A stretch of 62,191 bases of DNA from Marinilabiliaceae bacterium UBA5213 (GCA_002412555.1 DHVH01000240.1:1-62191); one strand, 5' to 3'; counted from the stretch's first letter, positions 34,553-44,119 are shown. Program-made: numbers and translations. Notes: generated from the sequence alone by a model not told the origin.

Positions 34553-37282
34553 ATGAAAAAAGAGAACCCTAAAACAGAAAATAAAGTTGTTAGCGCATCG
34601 GGAAAGAAGGTTTCTACTTCCATCCAGTTCCCAATTGTGGCCATTGGTGCATCCGCAGGAGGTCTGGAAGCTTTGAATCAGTTTTTCAGCAATGTGCCCA
34701 AGAATAGTGGCATGGCCTTCGTGGTTGTGCAGCATTTGGATCCCAACCGGGAAGGCATGATGCCTGAATTGTTACAGCGCACAACGGAAATCAAGGTAGT
34801 ACAGGCCAGTGATCACCTATTGGTGCAAGCCAACCACATGTATGTCATCCCGCCGAATAAAAGCATGTCCATCTTAAACGGCTACCTGCATCTGTTTAAA
34901 CCTGTTGAATCGCATGGCTTGCGACTTCCTGTCGATTTCTTTTTTCGCTCCTTAGCCGATGATCTGGGCGAAAAAAGCATAGGCGTCATTCTTTCAGGTA
35001 TGGGGTCAGATGGCAGTCTGGGCATAAAAGCCATCAAAGAAAAAAATGGCATTGTGGTGGTGCAGGATCCTAAGACTGCCAAGTTTGACAGTATGCCCTC
35101 CAGTGCAACCACAGCAGTGGTCGCAGACATCATTGCGCCGGCCAACGAATTGCCGGAAAAACTGATGGCACTTTTGAAATTCACACCAGGCCCTGATAAG
35201 CAGCCAATTGTTGATGAGAAAAGCAAAAACAATCTGGAAAAAATTGTCCTTTTGCTACGGAGTCAGACAGGGCATGATTTTTCACAGTACAAAAAGAACA
35301 CCTTGTTTCGCCGAATTGAGAGACGCATGCACGTACATCAAATCCACAAAATCGCGAATTATGTTCATTTTTTGCAGGAGAACCCCAACGAATTGGATAT
35401 CCTTTTTAAAGAGTTATTGATTGGGGTCACCAGTTTTTTCAGGGACCCGGAAGTCTGGGATCAGCTCAAAGAAAAGGTATTACCCGACCTTTTTCAGGAA
35501 CTGTCGGGCGGAACCATTTTAAGAGCTTGGATAACAGGTGGATCCACGGGTGAAGAAGCCTATTCCCTGGCCATCACGTTTAAGGAGGCCATGGAAAAAG
35601 CAAAGACCAACAAAGAAATTAGCATGCAGATATTTGCCACCGACATAGACAAAGATGCTATTGAAAAGGCCCGGAAAGGCTTTTTCAACACCAATATTGT
35701 GGCCAATGTCTCACCGGAAAGACTCAACCGCTTTTTCACCCAGGAAGAAAACGGCTTCCGTGTCAAAACAAGCATTCGGGAAATGGTGGTATTTGCACCT
35801 CACAATGTCATCAAGGATCCACCCTTTACAAAACTGGACCTGCTCTTGTGCCGCAATTTATTGATTTATATGGAACCAGAATTACAGAAAAAGCTCATGA
35901 ATCTGTTTCATTACAGCCTCAAAGCCAACGGCGTAATGATATTGGGCAGTGCCGAAAACGAAAATTCTCAAAACAACCATTTTACAACAGTCGATACCAA
36001 ACTTAAATTTTACAAGCGTTCCGAGACTTCAATAAATTCAGCTGTTTCAGAATTTCCAGGCGCTTATTCACAAACCATGAAACATCCATCTTTCGAAACT
36101 AAACCAGAAAAAGTGGTAGATAATATTCAAACCCTTGCCGATCAGATACTCCTGCAAAGCTTTGCACCGGCGAGTGTGCTCATTAATGCGGAGGGAGACA
36201 TTCTTTACATCACTGGCAAAACTGGCAAATATTTAGAACCTGCTGCCGGGAAAGCCAATTGGAACATTTATGCCATGGCTCGTGAAGGCTTGAGCAACGA
36301 ACTTCCTGGTGCCATACGAAAAGCCAGGCAAAATTTCGAAGCACATAAACTGAAGCACATCAAGATTAATTACAACGACAGTACACATATTGTAGATGTT
36401 ACCTTTCAGCAAATTGAAAAACCGGATACCATCAAGGGTAGCATCATGGTTGTTTTTTATGATGTAGAAAAGCTACTGCCAACTACCAATAAAAAAACCC
36501 AAAAAGGAGCACCCGGAACGTCCGTCCGTGAGCAGGAACTGGAACTTGAATTGCAACGTGCCAATGAAGAGCTGCAAAGTACACGCGAAGAAATGCAGAC
36601 CACGCAGGAGGAGTTAAAATCCACCAACGAGGAAATGCAATCGACCAACGAAGAGCTGCAATCAACCAATGAGGAGTTAACGACATCGAAAGAAGAAATG
36701 CAGAGTCTGAACGAAGAACTGCAGACCGTCAATATGGAGTTGCAGAGCAAGGTGGCTGATTACATGGTGGCCGACAATGACATGAAAAACCTGCTGAACA
36801 GCACCGATATTGCAACGCTGTTTCTGGATAAGGAACTGAACATTCGACGCTTCACCGACCAGCTAACCAAACTATTTAAAGTGCGGGCTACGGATATTGG
36901 CAGACCGTTTACGGACATGGTCACAGACTTGCAATACCCTGAAATAAAGGCTGATGCAAAAAGAGTGTTAAAAACTTTGCTGTACATAGAAATCGATGCA
37001 CCAACCCATGACCAACGTTGGTTTAGCGTGCGCATCATGCCCTACCGCACCTTTGACGATCACATTGACGGTCTGGTGATCACTTTTATTGACATCACCA
37101 AAGCCAAAAAGGCCGAGGCAGAACTAGCCTCGCTCAACAAAGACGAAAAGAATCAAAGCACTAAAGATTTAATGAATGCAGATGAAAGATTGACATCTCA
37201 AGGCGCAGAGGGAGACAAGTTGAAAGACGATTTAAAAAAGGCCATTGAGATACTGAAAAAACATAATCTCTACAAAGAATGA
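34553..37282 (+). CDS. CheB-CheR fusion protein with coiled coil and PAS domain
   Basis: A 909-residue cytoplasmic signalling protein. Residues about 25-215 are a CheB methylesterase domain with Ser (GASAGGLEA), His (VQHLDPNREG) and Asp (GMGSDGSLG) of the triad. Residues about 230-490 are a CheR methyltransferase: WITGGSTGEEAYSLA, FATDIDKDAIEKARKG, LLLCRNLLIYM. Residues about 655-735 are a long regular coiled coil (repeats of EELQSTNEE type). A PAS domain follows (DIATLFLDKELNIRRF; DQRWFSVRIMPYRTFDDHIDGLVITFIDIT). There is no receiver domain before CheB. No chemoreceptor or flagellar gene is near, so it probably serves a non-chemotactic pathway. It overlaps the downstream kinase by ATGA (37279-37282). 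Confidence 0.93.
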   Translation: MKKENPKTENKVVSASGKKVSTSIQFPIVAIGASAGGLEALNQFFSNVPKNSGMAFVVVQHLDPNREGMMPELLQRTTEIKVVQASDHLLVQANHMYVIPPNKSMSILNGYLHLFKPVESHGLRLPVDFFFRSLADDLGEKSIGVILSGMGSDGSLGIKAIKEKNGIVVVQDPKTAKFDSMPSSATTAVVADIIAPANELPEKLMALLKFTPGPDKQPIVDEKSKNNLEKIVLLLRSQTGHDFSQYKKNTLFRRIERRMHVHQIHKIANYVHFLQENPNELDILFKELLIGVTSFFRDPEVWDQLKEKVLPDLFQELSGGTILRAWITGGSTGEEAYSLAITFKEAMEKAKTNKEISMQIFATDIDKDAIEKARKGFFNTNIVANVSPERLNRFFTQEENGFRVKTSIREMVVFAPHNVIKDPPFTKLDLLLCRNLLIYMEPELQKKLMNLFHYSLKANGVMILGSAENENSQNNHFTTVDTKLKFYKRSETSINSAVSEFPGAYSQTMKHPSFETKPEKVVDNIQTLADQILLQSFAPASVLINAEGDILYITGKTGKYLEPAAGKANWNIYAMAREGLSNELPGAIRKARQNFEAHKLKHIKINYNDSTHIVDVTFQQIEKPDTIKGSIMVVFYDVEKLLPTTNKKTQKGAPGTSVREQELELELQRANEELQSTREEMQTTQEELKSTNEEMQSTNEELQSTNEELTTSKEEMQSLNEELQTVNMELQSKVADYMVADNDMKNLLNSTDIATLFLDKELNIRRFTDQLTKLFKVRATDIGRPFTDMVTDLQYPEIKADAKRVLKTLLYIEIDAPTHDQRWFSVRIMPYRTFDDHIDGLVITFIDITKAKKAEAELASLNKDEKNQSTKDLMNADERLTSQGAEGDKLKDDLKKAIEILKKHNLYKE

Positions 37283-39000
37283 AAAAGCCCTATAAAACAT
37301 TTTCAGAAACTGCATTGCTTCGTCAAAAAGCAGAAGAGCTGCTGTTAAAAAAAACCTCCAAGACAAGTTTTCTTGCTTCGGAAAGTGATTTATTGAAACT
37401 GATTCACGAACTCGAGGTGTATCAGATAGAACTGGAAATGCAAAATGAGGAATTGGTGATTGCCAAACAAAAGGCAGAGCAGGTGGAAGAAAAATACATA
37501 GAACTGTATGATTTTGCCCCTACCGGCTATCTATCCCTTTCAAGAGAAGGAGAAATTGCCGAACTCAACTTCATGGCTGCTAAAATCCTGGGCAAGGAAC
37601 GCTTACATATAAAAACAAGGCCTCTGGCTCTGTTCCTATCGCCAGGCTCTCTTCCAGTTTTTAATCGCTTTTTTGAAAAGGTGATTGACAGCGAAGAAAA
37701 ACAATCCTGCGAAGTTGAACTTTCCTTAGAAGGCAAGCCACCCGTTTGCTTGAAAATTGAAGGCATTGCCAGTGAAAATGATGAAAGATACCTTTTAACG
37801 CTGATAGATATAACCGATAACAAAAATGCTGAAAAAGAACTCATCAGGGCAAAAGAACAGGCAGAAGAAAGCGACTACCTAAAATCCGCCTTTTTGGCCA
37901 ATATGAGTCATGAAATAAGAACGCCCATGAATGGCATATTGGGCTTTGCTGAGTTATTGAAGGAACCCAATTTATCGGGAGAACAACATCAGGAATACAT
38001 CCATATCATAGAAAAAAGTGGCGTGCGCATGCTTAATATTATCAACGACATTGTTGATATATCCAAAATTGAGGCCGGACTGATGAAGTTGGATATTGAG
38101 GCCACCAACATCAACGAACAAATTGAATACATATATACCTTCTTTAAACCGGAGGTAGAGGCTAAAGGCATGCAATTAATTTTTAGAAACCCTTTGCCTG
38201 CCAATGAAGCCGTGGTTGAAACCGACCGCGAGAAAGTCTATGCCATATTAACCAACCTGGTAAAAAATGCCATTAAATATAGCATAAGAGGGCAGATTGA
38301 AATCGGGTACACCCTTCAACCAGCACGAGCGTCTGGCGAACTGGAATTTTATGTGCGCGATACAGGTGTAGGCATTCCAGAGGACAGACAGGAAGCCATT
38401 TTTGAACGTTTTATTCAGGCAGACATTGGAAATCAAAAGGCCCAGCAAGGGGCGGGATTAGGCTTATCGATCACTAAAGCCTATGTTGAAATGCTAGGCG
38501 GTAAAATTTGGGTAAGTAGCCAAGAAAGAAGAGGTTCCACCTTTTATTTCACCCTACCCTACAATGGTCTTCCCGAGAAAGAATTCAATGCCAGTGAGGT
38601 GCCCGCTATTACCAAAATGGATCATTTTAGAAAGCTGAAAGTTTTAATTGCCGAGGATGATGAAATATCAGAAAAGCTGATGGATCTCACCGTCCAATCT
38701 TTTAGCAAAGAAATAATCAACGTAAGAACCGGTGTTGAAGCGGTTGATATGTGCAAAAGAAATGGGGATATAGACCTGGTGTTTATGGACATTATGATGC
38801 CACAAATGAATGGTTATGAAGCCACCCGCCAAATTAGACAATTCAACCATGATGTGGTCATCATTGCCCAAACGGCTTTTGGCTTAACCGGCGATAGGGA
38901 GAAGGCCATTGAAGCAGGCTGCAACGACTATATTGCCAAACCCATCAATAGAGAAGCTTTATTGGCTCTGACACAAAAACATTTCTGGGCATTGGCGTAG
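37279..39000 (+). CDS. PAS-containing hybrid histidine kinase with C-terminal receiver
   Basis: A 573-residue soluble sensor with no membrane segment. An N-terminal coiled segment (LIHELEVYQIELEMQNEEL) is followed by a PAS domain (about 65-185: YDFAPTGYLSLSREGEIAELN...). The HisKA domain has FLANMSHEIRTPMNG, with phospho-acceptor H211. The ATPase domain shows LVKNAIKYS, DTGVGIPEDR and GAGLGLSITKAY. The receiver domain (about 453-570) has LIAEDDE, phospho-acceptor D504 in VFMDIMMPQMNG, and YIAKP. It is translationally coupled to the CheB/CheR-PAS gene and is the likely partner. No output regulator is adjacent. Confidence 0.94.
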   Translation: MKKPYKTFSETALLRQKAEELLLKKTSKTSFLASESDLLKLIHELEVYQIELEMQNEELVIAKQKAEQVEEKYIELYDFAPTGYLSLSREGEIAELNFMAAKILGKERLHIKTRPLALFLSPGSLPVFNRFFEKVIDSEEKQSCEVELSLEGKPPVCLKIEGIASENDERYLLTLIDITDNKNAEKELIRAKEQAEESDYLKSAFLANMSHEIRTPMNGILGFAELLKEPNLSGEQHQEYIHIIEKSGVRMLNIINDIVDISKIEAGLMKLDIEATNINEQIEYIYTFFKPEVEAKGMQLIFRNPLPANEAVVETDREKVYAILTNLVKNAIKYSIRGQIEIGYTLQPARASGELEFYVRDTGVGIPEDRQEAIFERFIQADIGNQKAQQGAGLGLSITKAYVEMLGGKIWVSSQERRGSTFYFTLPYNGLPEKEFNASEVPAITKMDHFRKLKVLIAEDDEISEKLMDLTVQSFSKEIINVRTGVEAVDMCKRNGDIDLVFMDIMMPQMNGYEATRQIRQFNHDVVIIAQTAFGLTGDREKAIEAGCNDYIAKPINREALLALTQKHFWALA

Positions 39001-39014
39001 GTGGGACAAATGCA

Positions 39015-39536
39015 TCAAAACTGTCTGGCTACTGCCTGGCAAGTCCATTGTTCCTCATCAAAACGATAGACGGCCTCCATAACGCCCTTCAGGTAGCGTT
39101 TGGCCACAAAGACAAAGCCCACTTTTTGGGCCAAAGCCAGTGAAGCACGATTTTCGGGATGCGACACAAGTCGAAGCAACTGGCGATCCTGAGGAGTAAA
39201 GCTCTCCAACAGAGCCCTAACTGAACGAACGGCATATCCCTTGCCCTGGTAAGCAGGATGAAAGTGATAGCCCAAATACACATAACGTCTTTTCTTATCA
39301 AGGGTCAGTACCCCAATCATTTTGTTATCCATTGTGGTGGCCACGGCCAGTTCCCGATAGACGCTGGCAGGTGTATAAAGTGCAATGCGCGCCATGTCAA
39401 TGACTAGATCTTCCCTGGTTATAGGCTTATAATCATCGTATTTGGCGACTTCCGGGTGACTATATATTTCATAGTAGGCATCAGCATCTTCACGGCTAAT
39501 GCTGCGCAGGCAAAAATCACTATGCTCGATATGCAT
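39015..39536 (-). CDS. GNAT family N-acetyltransferase (RimJ/RimL-like)
   Basis: A 173-residue acetyltransferase. It opens with FCLRSISREDADAYYEIYSHPEVAKYDDYKP, typical of RimJ/RimL-like GNATs, and has the acetyl-CoA loop HPAYQGKGYAVRSVRALLE followed by VSHPENRASLALAQKVGFVF. The substrate is unknown; relatives acetylate protein N-termini or small amines. It faces the histidine kinase gene with only 14 bases between the stops. A small octamer array lies upstream of it. Confidence 0.88.
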   Translation of the reverse strand: MHIEHSDFCLRSISREDADAYYEIYSHPEVAKYDDYKPITREDLVIDMARIALYTPASVYRELAVATTMDNKMIGVLTLDKKRRYVYLGYHFHPAYQGKGYAVRSVRALLESFTPQDRQLLRLVSHPENRASLALAQKVGFVFVAKRYLKGVMEAVYRFDEEQWTCQAVARQF

Positions 39537-39643
39537 ATATTTTTTTAAATATATCGTTAAGCTTTTTTATTTACCAAATTTGCAAGCAGTTATTGTTTCG
39601 CCGTATCGGTTCGTAATCTATTCATAATTAAGGACTTGCTTTT

Positions 39644-39683
39644 ACCTAACGACCTAGCGACCTAATAATCTAACGACCTAATG
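39644..39683. repeat. Five-unit tandem octamer array
   Basis: Five perfect-length units in a row: ACCTAACG, ACCTAGCG, ACCTAATA, ATCTAACG, ACCTAATG. They lie in the gap between recG and the acetyltransferase gene and share the ACCTANNN pattern with the larger array at 22632-22736. Confidence 0.85.
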
Positions 39684-39746
39684 TTTTATAGAATGGCGCA
39701 AAAATAATGCATATCCTACAATTAGGAACCATTCACAGCAATTATT

Positions 39747-41846
39747 TTAGCTGATCATGCCCCAATTAAATTTGGCACGTGCCAGCTTTTTGAGCTGGCG
39801 CACCAAAATCTGATTTTGGGGATCATCCAGAAGGGGATCCTGCTCCAAAATATCCAGGGCTATGTCGCGCCCCAATTGCAGTATCTGACCATCGCGGGTG
39901 AGGTTGGCGATTTTAAGTTCGAAGGGGAGACCCGACTGCTGCGTACCTTCCAAATCGCCGGGGCCGCGCATTTTCATGTCGGCTTCGGCAATCTCAAAAC
40001 CATCGTTGGTGCGGGTCATGATTTCCATGCGCTTGCGGGTCTCTTCGGCCAATTTAAAGGAGGTCATTAAAACACAATAGCTTTGCTCTGCACCCCTGCC
40101 CACCCTTCCGCGCAACTGGTGCAACTGCGACAAGCCAAAGCGCTCGGCACTTTCAATCACCATAACCGAGGCGTTGGGTACGTTTACGCCGACTTCAATA
40201 ACCGTCGTTGCCACCATTATCTGAGCTTTGCCCGAGGCAAATATGTGCATGGCTGCCTCTTTCTCGGCCGACTTCATACGGCCATGCACCATCACCACCT
40301 CAGCGTGGGGAAAGGACTTTTGCATGTACGCATAACCTTCTGTCAGGTTTTTAAAGTCCAGCTTCTCTGACTCATCAATCAATGGATACACGACATAGAC
40401 CTGACGTCCTTTATCCATCTCCTCCTGCAGAAAGCGATTCAGTTGATTGCGGCGGTTATGGAAATAGTGCATGGTCTGTATGGGCTTGCGCCCCGGTGGC
40501 AGCTCATCAATGACCGAGACTTCCAGATCGCCGTAAACAGTCATGGCCAGCGTGCGCGGAATGGGGGTGGCCGTCATCACCAGCACATGAGGCGGATTCA
40601 GGTTCTTCTTCCACAAGCGGGCCCGCTGCTGAACCCCAAAGCGGTGCTGCTCATCAATCACCACCAGACCCAAATGCTTAAACACCACCGTATCTTCAAT
40701 CAGCGCATGGGTGCCAATGAGTATTTGCATCTCACCGCTGCGCAAGGCCGCATGAATGCGCTCCCGCTCGGCCTTCTTGGTGGACCCCGTTAACAGTGCC
40801 ACCTGAATGCCCAGCGAAGCCACCTGTCCGGCAATGGTCTCAAAATGCTGGGTGGCCAAGATCTCAGTAGGCGCCATCAGGCAAGTCTGGTAACTGTTGT
40901 CCAGCGCAATCAGCATCACCATCAGCGCCACCAGCGTTTTGCCACTGCCCACATCCCCCTGCAAAAGTCGGTTCATTTGTCGCCCGCTACCCATATCCTG
41001 CCGCATTTCACGGATCACCCGCTTTTGGGCATTGGTCAGTTCAAAAGGAATGTGCTCCTTATAAAACAGATTAAGGTAAGTGCCCACCGTATTAAAAATA
41101 TGTCCTTTGATATGGAAAGTCCGCTGATTTTTAAGCCGCAGGATATTCAGCTGAATGTAAAAAAGCTCCTCCAGCTTCAGCCTGAAGCGCGCCTTTTCCA
41201 ACAACTGGGTATCTTTTGGAAAGTGAATGGTGCGCAAAGCATCATTCAGGATGGTTAAGCGGTATTTCTCAATTAAAGCGGCCGGCAAGGTCTCCGGGAT
41301 CTTTCCCTGATAACTCTGAAAAAGATTAAAGACCAGCTTCTGCATGGCCTTGGAATTGAGAAAATGGCTCTTCATTTTCTCAGAAGTGTTGTATTGTGGC
41401 TGCAGACCCGATTGTATGCGGGTTTTATTTTCCTCGTACAACTCCAACTCCGGATGGACTATATTGATGGCCCCATTAAACACAGAAGGCTTGCCAAAAA
41501 CGATATAGGTGGATTCAGTATTGAAGCTTCCTTTTACGAACTTAAGACCCTTGAACCACACCAGCTCCACCTGACCAGTTTCATCGGCAAAAACAGCAGT
41601 CATACGCTTCACCCTGCCCTCTCCCACTGTACGCAAAGAAGTAATGCGGCCCTTGAGCTGAATGTGCTGCATATCTGGCTGCATTTCACGGATGGTGTAA
41701 ATGCGGCTGCGGTCCACATACCGGTATGGGAAATAGTAGATCAAATCTTCGTAAGAGACCATACGAAGTTCCTGCTTCAGGATCTCAGCCCGCTTGGGAC
41801 CGACTCCCGGCAGATACATAATATTTAAGGTAGCTAATTCTGACAT
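39747..41846 (-). CDS. recG: ATP-dependent DNA helicase RecG
   Basis: A 699-residue fork-remodelling helicase of normal length. The N-terminal helix-hairpin-helix/wedge part (MYLPGVGPKRAEILKQEL, then an OB-fold with MQHIQLKGRITSLRTVGEG) precedes the SF2 core: LLQGDVGSGKTLVALM, LMAPTEILATQHF, VIDEQHRFGVQQR, ATPIPRTLAMT, TTVIEVGVNVPNA and HQLRGRVGRGAEQS. The RecG C-terminal block (MKMRGPGDLEGTQQSG) is present. It unwinds Holliday junctions and stalled forks. It appears monocistronic and diverges from the methyltransferase gene 81 bases away. Confidence 0.96.
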   Translation of the reverse strand: MSELATLNIMYLPGVGPKRAEILKQELRMVSYEDLIYYFPYRYVDRSRIYTIREMQPDMQHIQLKGRITSLRTVGEGRVKRMTAVFADETGQVELVWFKGLKFVKGSFNTESTYIVFGKPSVFNGAINIVHPELELYEENKTRIQSGLQPQYNTSEKMKSHFLNSKAMQKLVFNLFQSYQGKIPETLPAALIEKYRLTILNDALRTIHFPKDTQLLEKARFRLKLEELFYIQLNILRLKNQRTFHIKGHIFNTVGTYLNLFYKEHIPFELTNAQKRVIREMRQDMGSGRQMNRLLQGDVGSGKTLVALMVMLIALDNSYQTCLMAPTEILATQHFETIAGQVASLGIQVALLTGSTKKAERERIHAALRSGEMQILIGTHALIEDTVVFKHLGLVVIDEQHRFGVQQRARLWKKNLNPPHVLVMTATPIPRTLAMTVYGDLEVSVIDELPPGRKPIQTMHYFHNRRNQLNRFLQEEMDKGRQVYVVYPLIDESEKLDFKNLTEGYAYMQKSFPHAEVVMVHGRMKSAEKEAAMHIFASGKAQIMVATTVIEVGVNVPNASVMVIESAERFGLSQLHQLRGRVGRGAEQSYCVLMTSFKLAEETRKRMEIMTRTNDGFEIAEADMKMRGPGDLEGTQQSGLPFELKIANLTRDGQILQLGRDIALDILEQDPLLDDPQNQILVRQLKKLARAKFNWGMIS

Positions 41847-41927
41847 GATGGAAGGTCAAAAATAGCAGAAAGGATTGGATGAAGCAAGCGGCAATAATTA
41901 CTATATTTGTTGGCAAAACAATAATCT

Positions 41928-42716
41928 GTGAACTGGTTTCTGGCAAAACGCACCATTCAATACTACACCCGTCCCAACCACTGGAAGGGCTTTGGCATTC
42001 AATCGCCCTTTATATTTGACCTGGTAGGTAACCTCATGCGTGAAAAGCATGCCTATTATGATTTTCAGCGCATCGAAGCCTGGCGCAAGGCCTTGCTGCG
42101 CAGTCGGCAAGTCATTGAGCTGACCGATATGGGTGCCGGCTCCGTAAAGACGCCGGCCCGCAAGCGCAAAATTGCCCATCTGGTGCAGAGCGGGGCCCTT
42201 CCCCAAAAATATGGCCAGTTGCTTTACCGACTAGCGACCCGCTTTAAAGCGAAAAACATTTTGGAGTTGGGAACGTCAACGGGCATCAGCACGCTCTATT
42301 TGGCCTTGCCCCATAAAAAAGGAACCACCATCACGCTTGAAGGCTGTCCCGAGTCCGCAAAAGTGGCCCGAGCCACTTTTGACCAACTCAATGCCGGTCA
42401 TATCACGCTGCTCAATGGCTCCTTTCAAGAACTCTTACCCAAAGCCCTGGAGCGCCTGTCGTCGGTCGACCTGGTCTATTTTGACGGCGATCACCGGGAA
42501 GAAAGCACGCTGGCCTATTTCCAACAGTGCTTGCCCTATATCCACAATGAAACGCTTTTCGTGTTCGACGACATTCACTGGTCGCCCGGTATGGAACGCG
42601 CCTGGAACACCATTATTCAACACCCGCAAGTCACCGTTTCACTGGATTTATTGCGACTGGGCCTTGTCTTTTTCAGAAAAGAAAGTAAGAAAGAACACTT
42701 TGTAATAAAATATTAA
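41928..42716 (+). CDS. Class I SAM-dependent methyltransferase
   Basis: A 262-residue cytoplasmic protein starting at GTG 41928, giving MNWFLAKRTIQYYTRPNHW. The glycine-rich SAM-binding motif is ILELGTSTGISTLYLALP (about 112-129), followed by LEGCPESAKVARATF and the acidic VYFDGDHREESTLAYF. The N-terminal GFGIQSPFIFDLVGN block is shared by a Bacteroidota family of O-methyltransferase-like proteins with unknown substrate. It precedes the LolD/MacB-type ATPase gene by 57 bases and may be co-transcribed with it. Confidence 0.85.
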   Translation: MNWFLAKRTIQYYTRPNHWKGFGIQSPFIFDLVGNLMREKHAYYDFQRIEAWRKALLRSRQVIELTDMGAGSVKTPARKRKIAHLVQSGALPQKYGQLLYRLATRFKAKNILELGTSTGISTLYLALPHKKGTTITLEGCPESAKVARATFDQLNAGHITLLNGSFQELLPKALERLSSVDLVYFDGDHREESTLAYFQQCLPYIHNETLFVFDDIHWSPGMERAWNTIIQHPQVTVSLDLLRLGLVFFRKESKKEHFVIKY

Positions 42717-42773
42717 ACCAAAGCACCGCTTGCCTGTCTAACCCAACGATTGATCCATCTGAATACAAAAAGC

Positions 42774-43481
42774 ATGTCGAAAAACGTCATAGAAATAGAG
42801 CTCATCGAGAAAAACTATCAGGTAGGCACCCAAGTGGTGAGAGCATTGCGGGGGGTAACCACCAATATCCTTCGGGGAGATTACGTCGCCATCATGGGCC
42901 CTTCGGGTTCCGGAAAATCCACCCTTATGAACATCATTGGTGCCCTGGACACACCTTCTGCCGGGACTTATGTGCTCAACGGAACCGATGTCAGCCGGCT
43001 GACCGACGACCGATTGGCAGAAATCCGAAACAGGGAAATTGGTTTTGTATTTCAGACCTTTAATTTGCTGCACCAGTATTCAGCCCTCGAAAACGTTGTT
43101 TTACCCTTAGTCTATGGCGGTGTTCAAAAAGCCGAGCGCTATGAACGTGGAAAAATGGCACTGGACAAGGTGGGCTTGTCCGATCGCATGACCCACAAAC
43201 CCAATGAGCTCTCGGGCGGGCAACGCCAACGGGTGGCTGTAGCCCGCGCCCTAATCAACAACCCCTCCATCATCCTGGCCGATGAGCCAACGGGTAACCT
43301 CGACTCCAAGACCTCCATCGACATCATGCGCCTCTTCGATGAAATCCATGCCGCCGGCAACACCATCATCCTGGTCACCCACGAAGAAGACATCGCCCAG
43401 CACGCCCACCGCATCCTGCGCTTGCGCGACGGAGAGATTGAGCGCGATGAGCGCAATGAGCACATTACGAAAATTGTTTAA
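42774..43481 (+). CDS. ABC transporter ATP-binding protein, LolD/MacB type
   Basis: A 235-residue ATPase that starts at ATG 42774 (MSKNVIEIELIEKNYQVG); the upstream in-frame TTG at 42750 is unlikely. All motifs are present: Walker A GPSGSGKSTLMNIIGALD, Q-loop FQTFNLL, signature LSGGQRQRVAVARAL, Walker B ILADEPTGNLDSKT and the switch His in LVTHEED. The family energises lipoprotein release (LolCDE) or MacB/FtsX-like mechanotransmission systems. No permease gene is adjacent, so the partner lies elsewhere. An accessory patch begins 14 bases after the stop. Confidence 0.9.
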   Translation: MSKNVIEIELIEKNYQVGTQVVRALRGVTTNILRGDYVAIMGPSGSGKSTLMNIIGALDTPSAGTYVLNGTDVSRLTDDRLAEIRNREIGFVFQTFNLLHQYSALENVVLPLVYGGVQKAERYERGKMALDKVGLSDRMTHKPNELSGGQRQRVAVARALINNPSIILADEPTGNLDSKTSIDIMRLFDEIHAAGNTIILVTHEEDIAQHAHRILRLRDGEIERDERNEHITKIV

Positions 43482-43494
43482 AGTTTCTGAATTT

Positions 43495-43629
43495 GGCACG
43501 AGTTACAAACTCGCGTGAACGAGGAAACTAAATACGTTGGCGCAAATTTGCAATTTGTGCCATCAAAACTCCCGGAACTATAAAAAATAGATTTCGTTAG
43601 CCACGCACGGTTTACAAAACCGCGCCAAC
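43495..43629. repeat. Cluster of three short palindromes with 3-base loops
   Basis: Three imperfect hairpins follow one another. CACGAGTT-ACA-AACTCGCG is at 43497-43515, GGCGCAAATT-TGC-AATTTGTGCC at 43539-43561, and GCACGGTTT-ACA-AAACCGCGC at 43605-43625. Each has one G-T or A-C type mismatch near its outer end. GTTGGCGC (43536-43543) and its reverse complement GCGCCAAC (43622-43629) bound the last two. No gene is present. They look like REP-type palindromes; an attC-like role is a weaker alternative. Confidence 0.65.
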
Positions 43630-43660
43630 AAGGACTGAGCCTATCAAAACCGAAATTTAT

Positions 43661-43695
43661 TAAAATTTAACGCAAATGGGTTATGTTAAATTTTA
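43661..43695 (-). terminator. AT-rich inverted repeat at the end of the orphan gene
   Basis: TAAAATTTAAC (43661-43671) and GTTAAATTTTA (43685-43695) are perfect 11-bp complements around 13 bases. They overlap the last codons and stop of the minus-strand gene, so they may end its transcript, though the stem is AT-rich and weak. Confidence 0.5.
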
Positions 43696-44119
43696 GTTTT
43701 TCATTTATCGGTGCAATAGAATCATGTATAAATTCCCTCAAAACAAAACCTTGCCGCCTTCTTAATCTCACATCAACATATTCTATTTCTAATATGTCAT
43801 TGGTGTTTTTTCTATCTATTACTATTGCTTGAGTATTTATTTCAACAAAAGTGCCTCTGAAATCAGGGCGGTTATTGAACCTGTTTAAGGTGTCCTTATA
43901 AAATGCTTTATAATTATGAATGTTCACTTTTCTATTGCTATCTAACACATAAGCCGGGTAAACACTCTCCGAATCCAAAATGTAGATATAGCTATCGTAA
44001 ACAGTCTCTTCTAAAGGGAAAGTGCATTTCTTAACACCCTCATAAACGAAAAATATTAGCCCTAATAAATATAGGATTAGCAATCGAACATTAATCGAAG
44101 AACTTAATATCTTTCTCAT
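43667..44119 (-). CDS. Membrane-anchored orphan protein, possible immunity protein
   Basis: A 150-residue protein with one N-terminal hydrophobic helix (VRLLILYLLGLIFFVYEGV, about 11-29) and a polar, charged remainder ending in EKLKFNITHLR. I recognise no family. The gene is visibly AT-richer than its neighbours. Its ATG directly follows the TAA of a headless reading frame (44120-44215), which means the two were once translated as a pair. A short membrane-anchored gene immediately after a toxin C-terminus is the usual layout of an immunity gene, but this is inference. Palindromes flank it on both sides. Confidence 0.6.
   Translation of the reverse strand: MRKILSSSINVRLLILYLLGLIFFVYEGVKKCTFPLEETVYDSYIYILDSESVYPAYVLDSNRKVNIHNYKAFYKDTLNRFNNRPDFRGTFVEINTQAIVIDRKNTNDILEIEYVDVRLRRRQGFVLREFIHDSIAPINEKLKFNITHLR

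Noticed and set aside
36540..36740. DNA-level tandem repeat or minisatellite in the CheB/CheR gene
   Set aside because: The repeats encode heptad-type EELQSTNEE coiled-coil units, which fully explain the pattern.
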